From: Lentinus brumalis
Lineage: Eukaryota; Basidiomycota; Agaricomycetes; Polyporales; Polyporaceae
NCBI GenBank assembly: GCA_001792895.1
Contig: MARA01000005.1
Location: 744,001 to 808,000, forward strand
Length of the DNA: 64,000 nt
Direction: 5' to 3'
Shown: positions 49,159 through 60,640 of the stretch, piece after piece
How positions within the stretch are numbered: the stretch's first letter is position 1
Layout: each line of letters begins with the position of its first letter
Notes under the pieces: generated by a model
Told to the model about the DNA's origin: nothing
The model's database searches: none
Seen by the model: only the letters and a program-made list of their open reading frames with translations
Made by a program: the position numbers and the translations under genes

Positions 49159-50963
49159 ATGACACGGAGCTCCAACAAGGGCTACGGCCACGGCACACCA
49201 CCACACAAACAAACGTCCTCGACGACGGCCGCTCATGTTGCCAAGGGCAAGGTATGTTCTCTCGTAGTACGTTAGTCCCGATGTTGTTGTTTCATACTCC
49301 CTACTTCAGAACAAGGCTCCTAAGAAGAAGAGTAAGGGTCCTACACAGAAGACCAAGGGTCACCGCAGCAGAGTGCCCGGATTACTCAAGCATGTTCCGA
49401 TACAACGTGTACGTACCATTACAGGCGTGTTCTTCGTCTGCCGTTGACATCGTTTGTTGCATATAGTTCCTTCAATGGGGCAAGTTTGGCATCGCAGGCC
49501 ACTGCGATCCTCCCGTCCTGTCTGCTCAACTCCGAGAGTCCCCGGCCGTCCCTCTACCTGTAACTGAAGAGCTTCCCGCTGCCTCCCCAGCATCGCCTGT
49601 CATCTCAGTCGGCCAATTGCCCGCCGAGTCTCCGAGAGAAGAGGTCCGTGGAGTTGTTGCATTATCATGTTGGCCGGTATGCTCATACGCTGTGCCGGCG
49701 TAGCTGTATGCTTTGACTGGATTACCACCCACGTCCTTTCATGTCTCCGCATCCAACGGTCAATACCCAACATATAGTCCGCCCTCCGTATACCCCGCGT
49801 CTCCAATCAACTCACAGTACGCTTCTCCGTCCCCGCCGCCTTCAGCCGAGTACAGTTCCAACGAGGTTCAGTACACATGGTCATCAACCGAGAGTCCCGG
49901 CATGGACTCAGACGCACCACTCACCCCTAACGATGAAGTGACTTCGATGCCACGTCTATGCACCTTCACTCCGTATGAGTTACTTCCTGTTCCAATGAGT
50001 CACCTCGGCTTTGGTACCCCACAGCAACTTCAAGACACCGATCCTACCGTTTACCCCGAGGTTTACGCAACGGTGCCGACGGGACACCGTAACTCGATGG
50101 CGGAGATTCCACTTGGGCGACCGCCCTTGTTCCCCGAGTGTGTCCCTTTGTCTTTCCCGCACCACTACCCACCGGAGCCATTTGTCCCCGACCACGACGA
50201 CGCCGGGATATTTGGGCAATCGCGTACCGGCTTGCACGATGTTGCGTCGAACACCCTCGGACTGAACTATTGGCATGACGGAGTTGCAGGGACCTCTCAA
50301 CCCCTCGCGATGGTGCAGGGCGACGTTGGATCCCCGGTTGCGACTGGCAATGTTTCCTACACTTACGGCGGCGACCTGCCTTACAGGCACGAAGCATCGT
50401 CGGTTGGCTCTTCTCCAAGCTGGGGAATGTGTCCGTCCCTCGGTCTCAGAGACGCTCCGCCTGCGCCTACACACGAGCCACTGTATCTCGCGGGAGGAAT
50501 CGCGCAGACATTCCCTGTCTCGTCTGCCGACCCTGTCGCACTCCCCAACGACTTCCTTGCGGGAGTGCGTGATGTGGGAAGCGTCGCCATCTTCGACCCA
50601 CCCGCGCACATGCTTGTATACTCCGGGCAAACCGTGGTGCAAGGGACATCGGGACACGAGGATGTCGGTGACGATCGTGACGGGCTTCATCGCTGGCCAG
50701 ATATCCCTGTCGCTGCCTCTCCCTACCCCAACTTCGGGCGCAATCTTCCATCGCAGACGCATCTCGGTCTCATGACCGAACCAGATGCGGGCGACTATCG
50801 CAGGCTCACTGCGTGCTTGCAAGATATAGACGAAGCGTCCACGAACATCGATTTCAGTGATCCGTTGTCTCCTTCAATGCATGTTGAAGCTGGAGGTGCC
50901 TACGGTGCCTACCCGGCGCCGGTTTGGGAACGTTTCCGACCTCCCTTCTTCAGCCGCGTCTGA
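49159..50963 (+). CDS. Unknown protein, member D of the paralogous family
   Basis: No recognised function. Exons are 49159-49251, 49310-49408, 49467-49643 and 49704-50963, giving 542 aa. The N-terminus MTRSSNKGYGHGTPP leads to a basic stretch NKAPKKKSKGPTQKTKGHRS and the short helix-like VPGLLKHVP. After the family's phase-0 intron comes FLQWGKFGIAGHCDP. The last exon is Pro/Ser/Tyr-rich (YPTYSPPSVYPASPINSQYA), with segments HDGVAGTSQPLA and YAGDLPYRH-like motifs, and ends WERFRPPFFSRV. Its 99-bp exon 2 matches the length of exon 2 in A and E. Two tandem copies of its 3'-flanking sequence with hairpin repeats follow. The GTACGT donor after exon 2 is placed to keep frame. Confidence 0.72.
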
Positions 50964-51299
50964 AGCCATTTCTTAACTCATACTCACGGCCCCAATCTCG
51001 GATGAGATTTACCTCCCATCAAGAACAAAAACCCACATTCGTCCCTGGACTTAGCAGTGTGCTCTGCAGCGGGGAATGCACCAGTCACAGCCTTTGAATC
51101 GGTTGAGTACATACCAGATGAAGCGCGGCGCTTCCTGGTGCTTCAAAGTAGCACGGGCGCAGTGGAGGTATCTAGGTGTATGTACTACAACATAGTACTG
51201 TACTACTATCGAGCGAGAATCGAATCTAGCTCCATCGTTTGTACCATTCACAGAATGTGTGGAAGTTTGGGCCAGGGACTGTAGATAAGAGACTGACTT

Positions 51300-51342
51300 G
51301 CTATGAGCTTACATAGAAGCCATTTCTATGTTAACTCATAGC
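51300..51342. repeat. Hairpin repeat 4
   Basis: Outer arms GCTATGAG/CTCATAGC, inner stem CATAGAA/TTCTATG. The right flank ACGGCAGTC is shared with repeats 5 and 6. Confidence 0.8.
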
Positions 51343-51575
51343 ACGGCAGTCATAATCAATCCGTCTGGTCAAGATCGCAGAATCCGCATTCGTCCCTAAA
51401 AGTCGCAGTGTACTATGTAGCGGGACGAATCGAATGCACCAAACAGAGCCTTAAATTGTCTAGGTACCAGATGAAGCGCGGTGAATCCTTGTGCATCAAA
51501 GTAGTACGGGTGCAGTGGAGGTATGATGTCGGAAGATTGGGCCAGGGACTGTAGACAAAGGACTCGGGGTGACTT

Positions 51576-51623
51576 GCTATGAGCTTACAGAGAGGTTCTT
51601 CCGCCTCTTTGTCAACTCATAGC
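51576..51623. repeat. Hairpin repeat 5
   Basis: Outer arms GCTATGAG/CTCATAGC. The inner stem CAGAGAGG/CCTCTTTG differs from repeat 4 on both arms yet still pairs (one G-U), a compensatory change. Confidence 0.8.
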
Positions 51624-51829
51624 ACGGCAGTCATAGTCAATCCGACTGGTCAAGGTCACAGAAGAGTTCACAGACGCAGCCAAAACTCGCAAGCAACGTT
51701 CTAGTGTCCGAGAAATTGAAGGCGTGCGGGTCGGCACGGAGCGTGTGCGAGTCGCAGAGCGACGAGGAGTGCAACGTTTCCGACAATGCAGCGACCAACG
51801 CTGTGTCCCAAGTCCTGAGGGTCCGTAGA

Positions 51830-52290
51830 GAGGCAGGCAGAGCAGTCAGAGACGCGAGCTGCAGATTGACAGGGAGAGTGCGCCTTTGTATGTGATCATC
51901 GACTAGGCGATGCGCGAAACAGCTGTGCAGCCGCGTCGTTAGCATGGTCCTGCTACGAGAACTCGACTTACCCCTTATTGTTTGCGAGGTCGTCTTATTG
52001 TCCAGAACGGCCAGCTTGATCCCGGTCGGCCTACTTTGATTGTTCGAAGGCGTCGCTACGTGCAGTGACCAGCGGACATGACAATAGGCGTGTCGTCTGA
52101 CTTCGCCCTGTCGGATGTACCCGTTCAGCATGCAGATCCGCGTACATGAGATCAGATCGACGACGACTGGGAGGTCAAATTGCAACTGACTGCTCATGCA
52201 TGGTACTAAGATATTCTACGTACGTACGGCCTGATCAGTGCGGAAGGACGCTGAGCCGTGAGTACATGTGACTCCGGCGAAAACGTCTGA
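51830..52290. repeat. Inverse copy of the 38750-39250 segment
   Basis: See the entry at 38750. The minus strand here reads THGSASFRTDQA before a GTACGT donor, then GIKLAVLDNKTTSQTIRG and MLTTRLHSCFAHRLVDDHIQ, matching the 39-kb copy in the same order. Confidence 0.65.
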
Positions 52291-52912
52291 ACATACCGTG
52301 AGGACATCGAAGAGGGAACAAATGCAACAGATCCGACGTGGACACCGGGTGGGCGACGCATATGCCGAGTGAAAGCCCGAAGATCTGGTGGTATCATGGT
52401 CCATAACCAGGTTTGAGGACGCCTGAGAGAACCGTCGGTGGCATCGTCAGCCAGTTCTGAGAAAGCCACCACGAGCGATATTGTGGAAGAACGCTCCGTG
52501 CCTAGGCTCGCAGGTTGTCTGCCGCAATCACGAAAGCAGCCGTCGCAAGCTTGTACCACGGAGCTGAGCCTGTGGCAAAACTACGAAGGTAGAAAACTCA
52601 CAAGCCGACACTGGCCCCAGGCAACCCTGCCAATTTCTCCATCCGAACGGCCTGGAGTGCTTTGAGTGTCTGCAAAGTAACGTTAAATGGATTTTGAATG
52701 GTTCGAGAAGTGCCAGCCAGCACGTAAGTATGTAGATCGGTGACGTGTTGCACGCAGCGCGATGCACCACAATGACACGGCGAGACTCAAGACATCTCGG
52801 CATGCAACATATAACTTGTCTGAAAGTCGGTTTAGCTCTTCCGTTCCTACCACTCACCCGCGCGATATCTTGCAGATCGGGCAAGAGGGAATGTAGGTGT
52901 GAAGACTGATTT

Positions 52913-52960
52913 GCTATGAGCCTACATAGAAACCATTCCGCTTCTATGCTAACTCATAGC
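52913..52960. repeat. Hairpin repeat 6
   Basis: Outer arms GCTATGAG/CTCATAGC, inner stem CATAGAA/TTCTATG, followed by ACGGCAGTC and CTGGTC as in repeats 4 and 5. No intact gene lies immediately upstream. Confidence 0.78.
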
Positions 52961-53657
52961 ACGGCAGTCCGTAGAACACTCTCGTCTGGTCGGACGGAGT
53001 AAGTATGTGCGACATCTAGGGGGTCTTTATAAGTACTCAGACGCTGTCGGACACCAGGGCAATGACAATAAGCATGGATGCGCGGCGGCCTATGCTGCGC
53101 CGTAACGATGATGCGTGGAGACACTCAATTGTCTGGGAATCTCAGGACGTTGTCAAGACTTCGAAAGCTGTAGACGGTTTGACTAAATGGCTCACCTCGC
53201 AATCTACATGAAGAGTCCGCCGCTGTGTCGGCATCACGCCTCAACGTCAGAGCGCCTTCTTCAGTCTTCGATGCACAATATCCACGATATGTCGGACCTC
53301 ACCTCGTATTGTCTTCGGGATGACATTCACCTTATTGTACGTGTCGATGACGCCCAACAATAGGCGTAGGCAGGTGAGCTGTGTAGTACGTTGTAGTACC
53401 GTAATTTGCCTTGCGTCGAAGAGAATGCGTGTGCGATGGGGGACAGGCGGGCTGGACCGACGAAATATCGTCAGTGTTGTGCCAAGATGAGCGAGGCTGC
53501 GTGGGGTTCCTGCTGAAAGTTATGAGCGAGTCACAGGCGAATCCTGAAGTGCGCGTACCAGTCAAAAGCATATAGACATGTACATGTGCTGTTAGCTGTT
53601 GGCTAGCAGTAGCACAATGCGTCGTAGTACCCGCATCAATCGATGAGAGCGAGAGCA

Positions 53658-53710
53658 GTAAGCGCTTACATACGACTTGTCGGATCGTGGGGAGACAAGT
53701 AAGCGCTTAG
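53658..53710. repeat. Compound dyad with two GTAAGCGCTTA(C/G) cores
   Basis: Two near-palindromes GTAAGCGCTTAC (53658-53669) and GTAAGCGCTTAG (53699-53710) bracket the inverted pair ACTTGTC (53675-53681) / GACAAGT (53694-53700). It could be a protein-binding site pair or a small fold-back element; no gene is adjacent. Confidence 0.6.
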
Positions 53711-54420
53711 CTCGGCTATTCCCGATTCTGCACCCATTTCACGAGTCAAATTGAGGCTGCGTTCTTACTCTTCTCCTTATCACAGGCCAAGCCCATCTCA
53801 TGAAGTTTTGCCCTGGTGGAGTTGTAGTGTGGGTCGAGGAAGCACAAGCAATTTGAAGTTCCCGCTTGGAGAAGCTTCAGGCTGCGAAGGTACGCCACAC
53901 CTCTTCCGACTCCCGAGGAACTTGACGACAGTCTTCGACATGACTGTCAGCCCGAGGCTGCGGGCTCATGCGGCCAAGCTTACTGCCATCAGATCAGCCT
54001 GAGAACAGCTCTGAACACGCAAGTCAGAACGTCAGCGTTGTCACTCAAACACAGCATGGCACTGCTGCCAGCATGAGATGTCCACACGACGCCGGCGACT
54101 ATGATCCTAGACACATCCGTATCCCAGGACTATGACATTATGACTACTTACGCGCGTGTACTGGGAATTGGTAGACGCTTTACCTCCTTGCCTTTCCGAG
54201 CGTAACATCGACGCGCACATGGCCGGAGGGACAAGGACAGTACGGAACCGTTCGTGGCGAGCCGGACCCGCGACATGCTGTGGTGGGCAGGTGGCGGGTG
54301 AGGCTGACTCGGGAACGTGCACTCAGACACTCCCCTCTCTCCCTTCGACCCATTGTCATACCCAGCTCTCTTCATGGAAGCGCAAGAGATACATGAATCT
54401 GGACCGTCCAGCAGGGCGGT

Positions 54421-55484
54421 ATGGGAGGTAGGACGCTCTCGCCGTATTGGACTGCGATGATACTGACGCAGTCATTGAACAGATGCCCTATGAAGTATGG
54501 CGTTGGACGCCACTACCACCAGCCACTCCGCGGCAGGGCCAAGACGGAAGCATGGCGGAGTTTGGCCGCAGCGACTCCGTAGATCCTGCGGTTGGAAATC
54601 CTTGGATGGGTTCCCATGACCATCGTCTCGCCGCAGTCGCCCGCGGCCAGACTACTTCGGATCCAGAACAAGATCCGCTCATGGAGGGGCACGATACAGC
54701 AGGTTCGACGCTCAGGGAAGACTCAGCGCAGGCGTTTCCCACAGTACCAGATGGGTATGCGTTGTTCTCGAGACACAACGCGACCGTCGGAATGTTCCCT
54801 CAGAACAATGATGACTACATTCGTTCGCTCCTTATACCGTACTCGAACGACGAGTACCATCATCAAGCATCCTCGACTTCCCCTCCCCGCTCTGCTTCGA
54901 CCGCTACGCCAGTCCCACTCGCCAGCCCGACTGCATCATCGTCAACCCGTACTCCGCTGAGTGCTACCGGACCCGGTACCCCGATGACGACTGACGTGCA
55001 AGCTCAGCCGCGTCCCGTGCGCCAGGAGGGCCGCGTGCAGTCTGTGAGCGCCGCAGCTGGCGGAAGTAACACCCAAGGAGTTAGCGTGTCGTGGGATCCG
55101 CTTAATGTGAACGGGGTGCGTGTCCTCTACGCCGTCCATGGGATTCATTACGAGGTGGACCCGACAATCATTCCCTCTGGCGGCGCTGCACCCAATGCTG
55201 CTCATGCGCCGAGAGCTCTTCGCCTTGGGTTCTTCGTCGCTACATCCGGACCCGTCGATCCTCGTTCTGTACATCGGACGGGCGGTGTGGCGGCGATCTA
55301 CGCAGGGCCCGGTGAACAAGTTGGTAGCGGTCAGAATACTGCGAGTGCCTCCGCGATGCGACCTACTCGGCCTTTGCCTGCTCGTGGACGCCAGCGCTGC
55401 TCAAGAGCGAGTGAACGTCAAATGCCGGCGGACGCGGACAGCCGCGTGCCAGGGAGCCAAAGTGCTCGTCATGCGAGCGGTTGA
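54421..55484 (+). CDS. Unknown Pro/Ser-rich protein, member F of the paralogous family
   Basis: No recognised function. The large exon runs 54472-55484. A 44-bp intron with a CTGAC branch precedes it, and the only in-phase start I can find is a tiny first exon ATGGGAG (54421-54427), so the start is uncertain. The protein begins VIEQMPYEVWRWTPLPPATP, like the start of exon 2 in member B. It continues through DNDDYIRSL-like and Ser/Thr/Pro-rich stretches to the conserved core VNGVRVLYAVHGIHYEVDP ... ALRLGFFVATSGPVDPRS, then a basic, Arg-rich tail. About 340 aa. It is shorter than B and lacks B's intron before the C-terminal domain. Confidence 0.6.
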
Positions 55485-56669
55485 CTGCGTGTTACCGGCG
55501 GCCGATACTCAACTTCGCAAGACAGCGGCCTACTTTGGTGAACGGCGAAGAATTCAAAACATGGACAGAAGATCATCGTTTCACCGTCGCGACACCTTCG
55601 GCCCGTTTGGACAGGTCGGCGGGGCATCTGCTAGCCCTCGCTTCTCTGCTGGAGCCGCTGTGGTGGGAACCATGGCGATAACTATGCACGTCTTCATGGA
55701 TAGTAGTCGTGTCTTTCCTCTATGTCTGAGTTGTCTGATACAGTCGGCGTTTCTCGTCGTTGTCGTAGTAGTAAGCGCCTGCCGCCGAGGGCTTGTCCAG
55801 ATATAGTCTTTGTTCTTCACGGTCATGACCAGCGAGGTGTCGGGCTCAACGACCACCAGTGGCAGGAGATGGAGGAAGTCAGGACCCAGTGAGTCTTTCA
55901 AGGCAGTACTGCTAGTTTACAACTCTCACACTGAGGCTCAGGTATTCACAGATCGATCAGTCCCGCGCCAGCACGAGCATCGCCGAACGAGGCTGGCGAC
56001 GTGGCTACTTCCGGCCTTCAACGTTACGAGCAGATGGCCCTTTCTTTCTCAGTACGAGGATGTTTGCTTGCGCATCTCTCCTTGTCGTCTGGCACGCGCG
56101 CGATCCGAAGGCGACTCGGCGTTACTATTCGTCGTGGTGACTCGGACATTCCTCCCAAGGGTTTATTCTGCAATCTGTGAGTGTTTCTGCTGTAAATGAT
56201 TCACCAGCACACGGAAACGGCGTGATTGTCTCTCACACACCGCCTCCGGGCTAATGCGTCTTCTGCCACCGCTACTTCCTGGACCATAGTCTTCCGTGTC
56301 GCCCAGTATATCTTAGTCTGTGGACCACGCCGCCGGCCCTGGGGATGACCCCAGAGCCTGGGAGCATATTCCATCGTTGGTCTGTTTGCCTCCGGCTTGG
56401 ATCATGATGCGATGCACCGGCGGTCCGTGACAAGAGCTATTGGGATCCTAGCATGGATTCTCGGCTGCAGTGACGCGTCGAAATTGCGTAGGGAGGCCTC
56501 GAGGCAAGCATGATGAGGCTGTAGCTGGGTGAAGTTCGGTGGCTTACTGACAGAAACAGGTACATAAGTCTCAGCGTGGGCGACCAGAGAAGGTCGGTCT
56601 CCTTCTCTCGATGACCTTGTACTCGCTCCGTCCTCTCATCCCCTACGCAACCTAGAAGCCCCTACAAGG
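55485..56669. other. Interval between members F and E
   Basis: No intact gene. A core-promoter block CATAAGTCTCAGCGTGGG (56563-56580), about 107 bp before the ATG of member E, matches the one upstream of member D. Confidence 0.5.
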
Positions 56670-58335
56670 ATGGCGAGGAAAGGCAAGCGGGCAAACAAAG
56701 CTGGTGATGCGCATAAGGCCTCGGACGCATCAGCTTCGGTGGCCGTTGATCAATCTGAAGGCGCCGCTTCCGACGTGCGTCTTGTCCATTTGCTCTCAAG
56801 AACGTTGTCAGGGTTGACGATCCTCCTTGTTCTCTAGGACGAAGGTCATGTGCGACGCCGAGCATCCAAGCCACAGAAGACCGACGGCTCCAAGTGGAAG
56901 TTCCCTGACATTCTTAAGAACGTCCCATCCGATTGCGTGCGTATTTTGTACCTTCTACCGTGTCTCGGTGATACTAATCCACTTCTTCGCTCGTCAGATC
57001 CCTAACTGGGGAAGCAACGGAATCTGTACCACTACTCCCCTGGTCCGTGCTCGCCTTATACGCCCCGGGGAACCTCCAACTCGCTCGACTCGCTCACGCA
57101 AACGGGGACCTCCAACTCGTAAGCCAGTAACGGTTACACCGGAGCCTTCGAACGGAGTTGTGAGTACCTATTCACCTCTTTGGTGTGTACGGCTCTTGAT
57201 GTACAGCCAGTCTGCGACTTTGAGACCATACGAGGCCCCTGCAGAGCAGCAGATTGGGACGACGGGATATCCAAGTCTGGCTACGCCTTCATGCACGTTC
57301 TCAGTCACCGGCGCATCGTCGTCGCCCGAGAGTGCTCATCATCGCGTCTGCGATGCTTCTCGTGCTTACAACTTCCCCAACGCCGGTATGTTCGCAGACA
57401 CCCCGGATGCGAGGACAACAATACCCACGAGTACGCCAATCCCTCCGTACCTCCACCATCAAGTGCTCCCTCCCCCAGGCTTCCCACCAATCGCAAGTCA
57501 GTTCAACAACCTCGACGGCGGTACGATGCCTCCGCACCTGCTCTGGGCACATGCAATTCGCCACAGTACCATCGGTATGGGATTCCTAACCGCTGCACAG
57601 ATTCCGGCCGCCCAGCCTGCTCCGGGACATCAACATGCCCGTGCGTACGTCCCGTCTGTTATGCCCGCATACAATCCGGGGACGAACTATCCAACTTTCG
57701 CAAACGGTCGCGTACTTCCGCAGGCCCCTGATGAGTCTCAACTCGGGCTCGCGCTTCCAGTCGGTCACGCATACCACCACGGGAAAAGACGGGACAATCA
57801 TGCGGCCGCAGCCTCGTATGGGAGTTCACGACGCTACAGTCCGTACTATCGTGCGCCTGCAGGACGCTCGATGCCTCGCGACACGCAAAGCATTGCAGCT
57901 TTGGCGTACCTCGGACCGCCAGGACCGCCTGTGGCAATCGCGCCATTCCCCCAGACGGAGGAACGAAGCATTGCAACCAGGAGCGACATCGCGAATATCC
58001 CCTCGCATGTGCCTACGAACATAGACGGGATTTGTTGGAACTATCCATGGCAGGACGATACAGCTGGGCAGACTACTCCCTGTGCGACCCCGATGGACGC
58101 ATCTCAGGCAGCTGTCCATGTACAATCGCATTCTGGCAGCTGGCCCTCGTCAGCACATATCCCGGGCCGTGCTGACGAGTCGCGCCTCGGCCTCGGCATC
58201 CTCGGTGGCGATAACACGAATGGCGGCATCGCAGGTACTCCCAGCGATGAGCTTATGGCCTACCATACCCCGCGCATCATCGCCACGCACTACTCGTACC
58301 CAATTGCCGAAGAACTCCAGTACACATATGTTTGA
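56670..58335 (+). CDS. Unknown protein, member E of the paralogous family
   Basis: No recognised function. Exons are 56670-56774, 56838-56936, 56998-57159 and 57211-58335, giving 496 aa. The start MARKGKRANKAGDAHK is basic. Exon 2 (99 bp) encodes DEGHVRRRASKPQKTDGSKW then FPDILKNVPSDC. The family's phase-0 intron is followed by IPNWGSNGICTT and a basic Arg/Pro tract (RSTRSRKRGPPTRKPV). The last exon is Pro/Tyr/His-rich with AYNFPNAG, RRYSPYYRAPAGRSMP and GICWNYPWQDD, and ends EELQYTYV. The fourth-exon acceptor (57210) was chosen to keep the long frame; reading through that 51-bp intron also stays open, so its splicing is uncertain. Confidence 0.72.
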
Positions 58336-60640
58336 GACCTCGCTTCCTGCCCACATGATTTCCTTACGTTCGACACAACGATGATCGACACTTCCGCAGC
58401 ACTAGGATCGCCAAGGGCGACGTTGCGAAGTGTCCATAGCTTTCGATACCTGGAGAGGAGGAGGATACAATATGTCCTCCCGCGCTTGTAGGCTACCTGA
58501 TGTCAAGGCTATTTTTGTTCCCGAACTTACACTGTTGGCCCGCATATGTTAAAGTACGAGGTTGCCTCGAGGAGGGTGCATATACACGTTTGCATCATCC
58601 GCCCGACTGGTCTATAGGCTATTACATAATGGCAGGCTATGGGTTCATTCGAAGTGAAGAACTCCGAATGTACACATAGCTTGCCACTAAGGCCCCATTT
58701 CGCAGCTCGGGCGGGTTTCGGTTGGGTCGCGGTTTGCCTGCCAAATTGTTGCGAGCGCCGAGAAGCGTGCCGAGGATCAACGTCCCGACATAGTGTGTAC
58801 CGTACACCCAATCAACGTAGGACACTATTCAGGTTTGCGAGAAGAACACCGCCGCCAAGCTCACGCAGGCTGTGTGTTCAGCTGTAGTGCAGACACTACA
58901 ATCGAACACGTAGCTCACAGGCAGAGCCATTAGTGATGAGGTACTCGGTACTGGCCACGTAGCTCAACCGCCTTGCCACCGTTCTCGGTGAGAAGACGAG
59001 ACAGAAGTCCGAGGGATGATTTGACTTACCTGCTTGAGCTATGTAGTGTTGCGCATATGCATGTATAGCGAAGGTGCTTTCGAATTCAAGGGTACGGTTA
59101 TATATCTGCGACAACAATAATCAGGGAAGACCGGGACGCTTTTTGTCCCTGTCATCTTTATTGTTGAGGCGTATGAGGCTAGCGCGATCATCGCGTCAGC
59201 ATGTCGTCGAGTAACACATCGCCCGAGTTCTTTCACTCACGTTGAACACATGGTTCGGAGAAGCTGCGAACATTCGTCGTCTCTATTGTTGAGGGAGTGA
59301 TGGTACGAGATGTGCGGCAGTAGGATGGTTGTCGAGGGGAAGACAATAAGTAGCGCACGGTCCACCACGATATTCAGCACGCGGAGACCCCCGACTGCGA
59401 TGCTTAGAGGTCACGCTGCCGTGCCAGGAGATGAGGCAGTAGGACGTCTAATCCAAGACGTGGGATATACTGTGTTCCATGGCTCGAGAAGTGATCGTCG
59501 ACCTATGATCCCGCATAAGTTATCCATTGAGCACACGGTGCTGGGAATCGACGAGTCGCAGCCAGTGCAAGCTAGATGGATAACAGACTCACGTAGCTGA
59601 AGTCGCAAGTCCAGAACCTCGCGCGTCTAGAGCCAGCTGAACCTTGGATGTCAGCACGGGCCTTTTCGACGTCTTCAGGCTCGCCGTGCACAAGAATAAG
59701 AGGCGCAACCTCATCAGTACGGATGAACGGGACGGCTGGTGAGAGAGGGGATCCGACGGCACAACCCAGCTGCGCAGCGCGGGCGGTCAGTATGTGATCA
59801 AAGACGGTCAACTGAGGAAATCACTACTCACTTCGCGGTCTCGGGGCGACTTCGACACCGGGGTAGACCGCGCGCGAGGACGGTCTGACATGGATGGATC
59901 CCTGAGACGCGTTCGGTCTCGACTCTTCCTAACGGGCACCGATGCTCTGAACTGCCTTCGTAGAGTCTAATATCTCGAGGGATACACATAATTGACGCAG
60001 GAGCTGCGACGATGTAGGTCCTCATCATACATTGTAGAGGGAACCGCCAGCGTGACCGTTGCTGAGCTATGGGACCATGCTTTCACCTCAAGTAGGAAAG
60101 CGCAAACTCATAGTTGAGCAACCATCGGACGCGTTGAGGCCTTGGTTTTCATTTGTCCAGTGACAAGCTTTCAGTGGGAGGTTTATTCACAGACCAGAGA
60201 TCGCTGTACGCACCTTGCAATCCTGCAACAGTCTCGTTCAGGCTGTGACAAGACCTGCGCTATTACAGGCAGCGGGTACAAGGACCTGCTGGTCGTGTGT
60301 ACAGTAGACTCCGTATTGCGCAGACTCCTTGATCAGGCTGCCCGTTGCAACTGTAAACCCAGACAGTGCTGTACGGTGCATATTGGCGGTGCGAAGATGA
60401 ATAAACCCCTACGATGCTGCAAGGATGTTCGCGTTTAGATCTCTGGTGGTGGTGGCGAAGAAGTCCTGGTCAGCGCCCGCATGAGCCGCAGTGAGCTGTA
60501 CGCCTGCTCCGCCACCTACCTCTAACTCTTGACACACTCCCGAGTCTCACTTTCGCCTGTCAGCTGGCTCCTGTCGGTGCTATTCTCTGGGTTGACTGAT
60601 CATGCGCTCGCCGTGAACAGTTACAACGACCAGTACCACC
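58336..60640. other. 2.3-kb gene-poor interval with a possible small minus-strand gene
   Basis: On the minus strand an ATG at 59891 opens MSDRPRARSTPVSKSPRDRE (59832-59891). A GTGAGT intron then joins in phase to LGCAVGSPLSPAVPFIRTDE and ILVHGEPEDVEKARADIQ (59769 downward). No domain is recognised and the 3' end is not resolved. The rest of the interval holds nothing I can support. Confidence 0.35.

Larger units (their letters stand above)
51031..51623. repeat. Tandem duplication of the 3' flank of member D
   Basis: Unit 1 (about 51031-51342) and unit 2 (about 51390-51623) share CATTCGTCCCT, GGAATGCACCA-like, ACCAGATGAAGCGCGG, TGCAGTGGAGGTAT and GGGCCAGGGACTGTAGA, and each ends in a hairpin repeat and ACGGCAGTCAT. 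Similarity is clear but imperfect, so the duplication is not very recent. Confidence 0.75.
50964..54420. other. 3.5-kb repeat-bearing accessory interval
   Basis: No intact gene. It holds the tandem 3'-flank repeats of member D (51031-51623), hairpins 4-6, the inverse copy (51830-52290) of the 39-kb segment and a dyad at 53658-53710. The minus strand at 51640-52560 carries the relic frames of the duplicated unknown gene. Confidence 0.45.

Noticed and set aside
39581..52960. Hairpin repeats as a CRISPR-like array
   Set aside because: They are few, irregularly spaced, without constant spacers, lie in a eukaryotic nuclear genome, and vary by compensatory stem changes.
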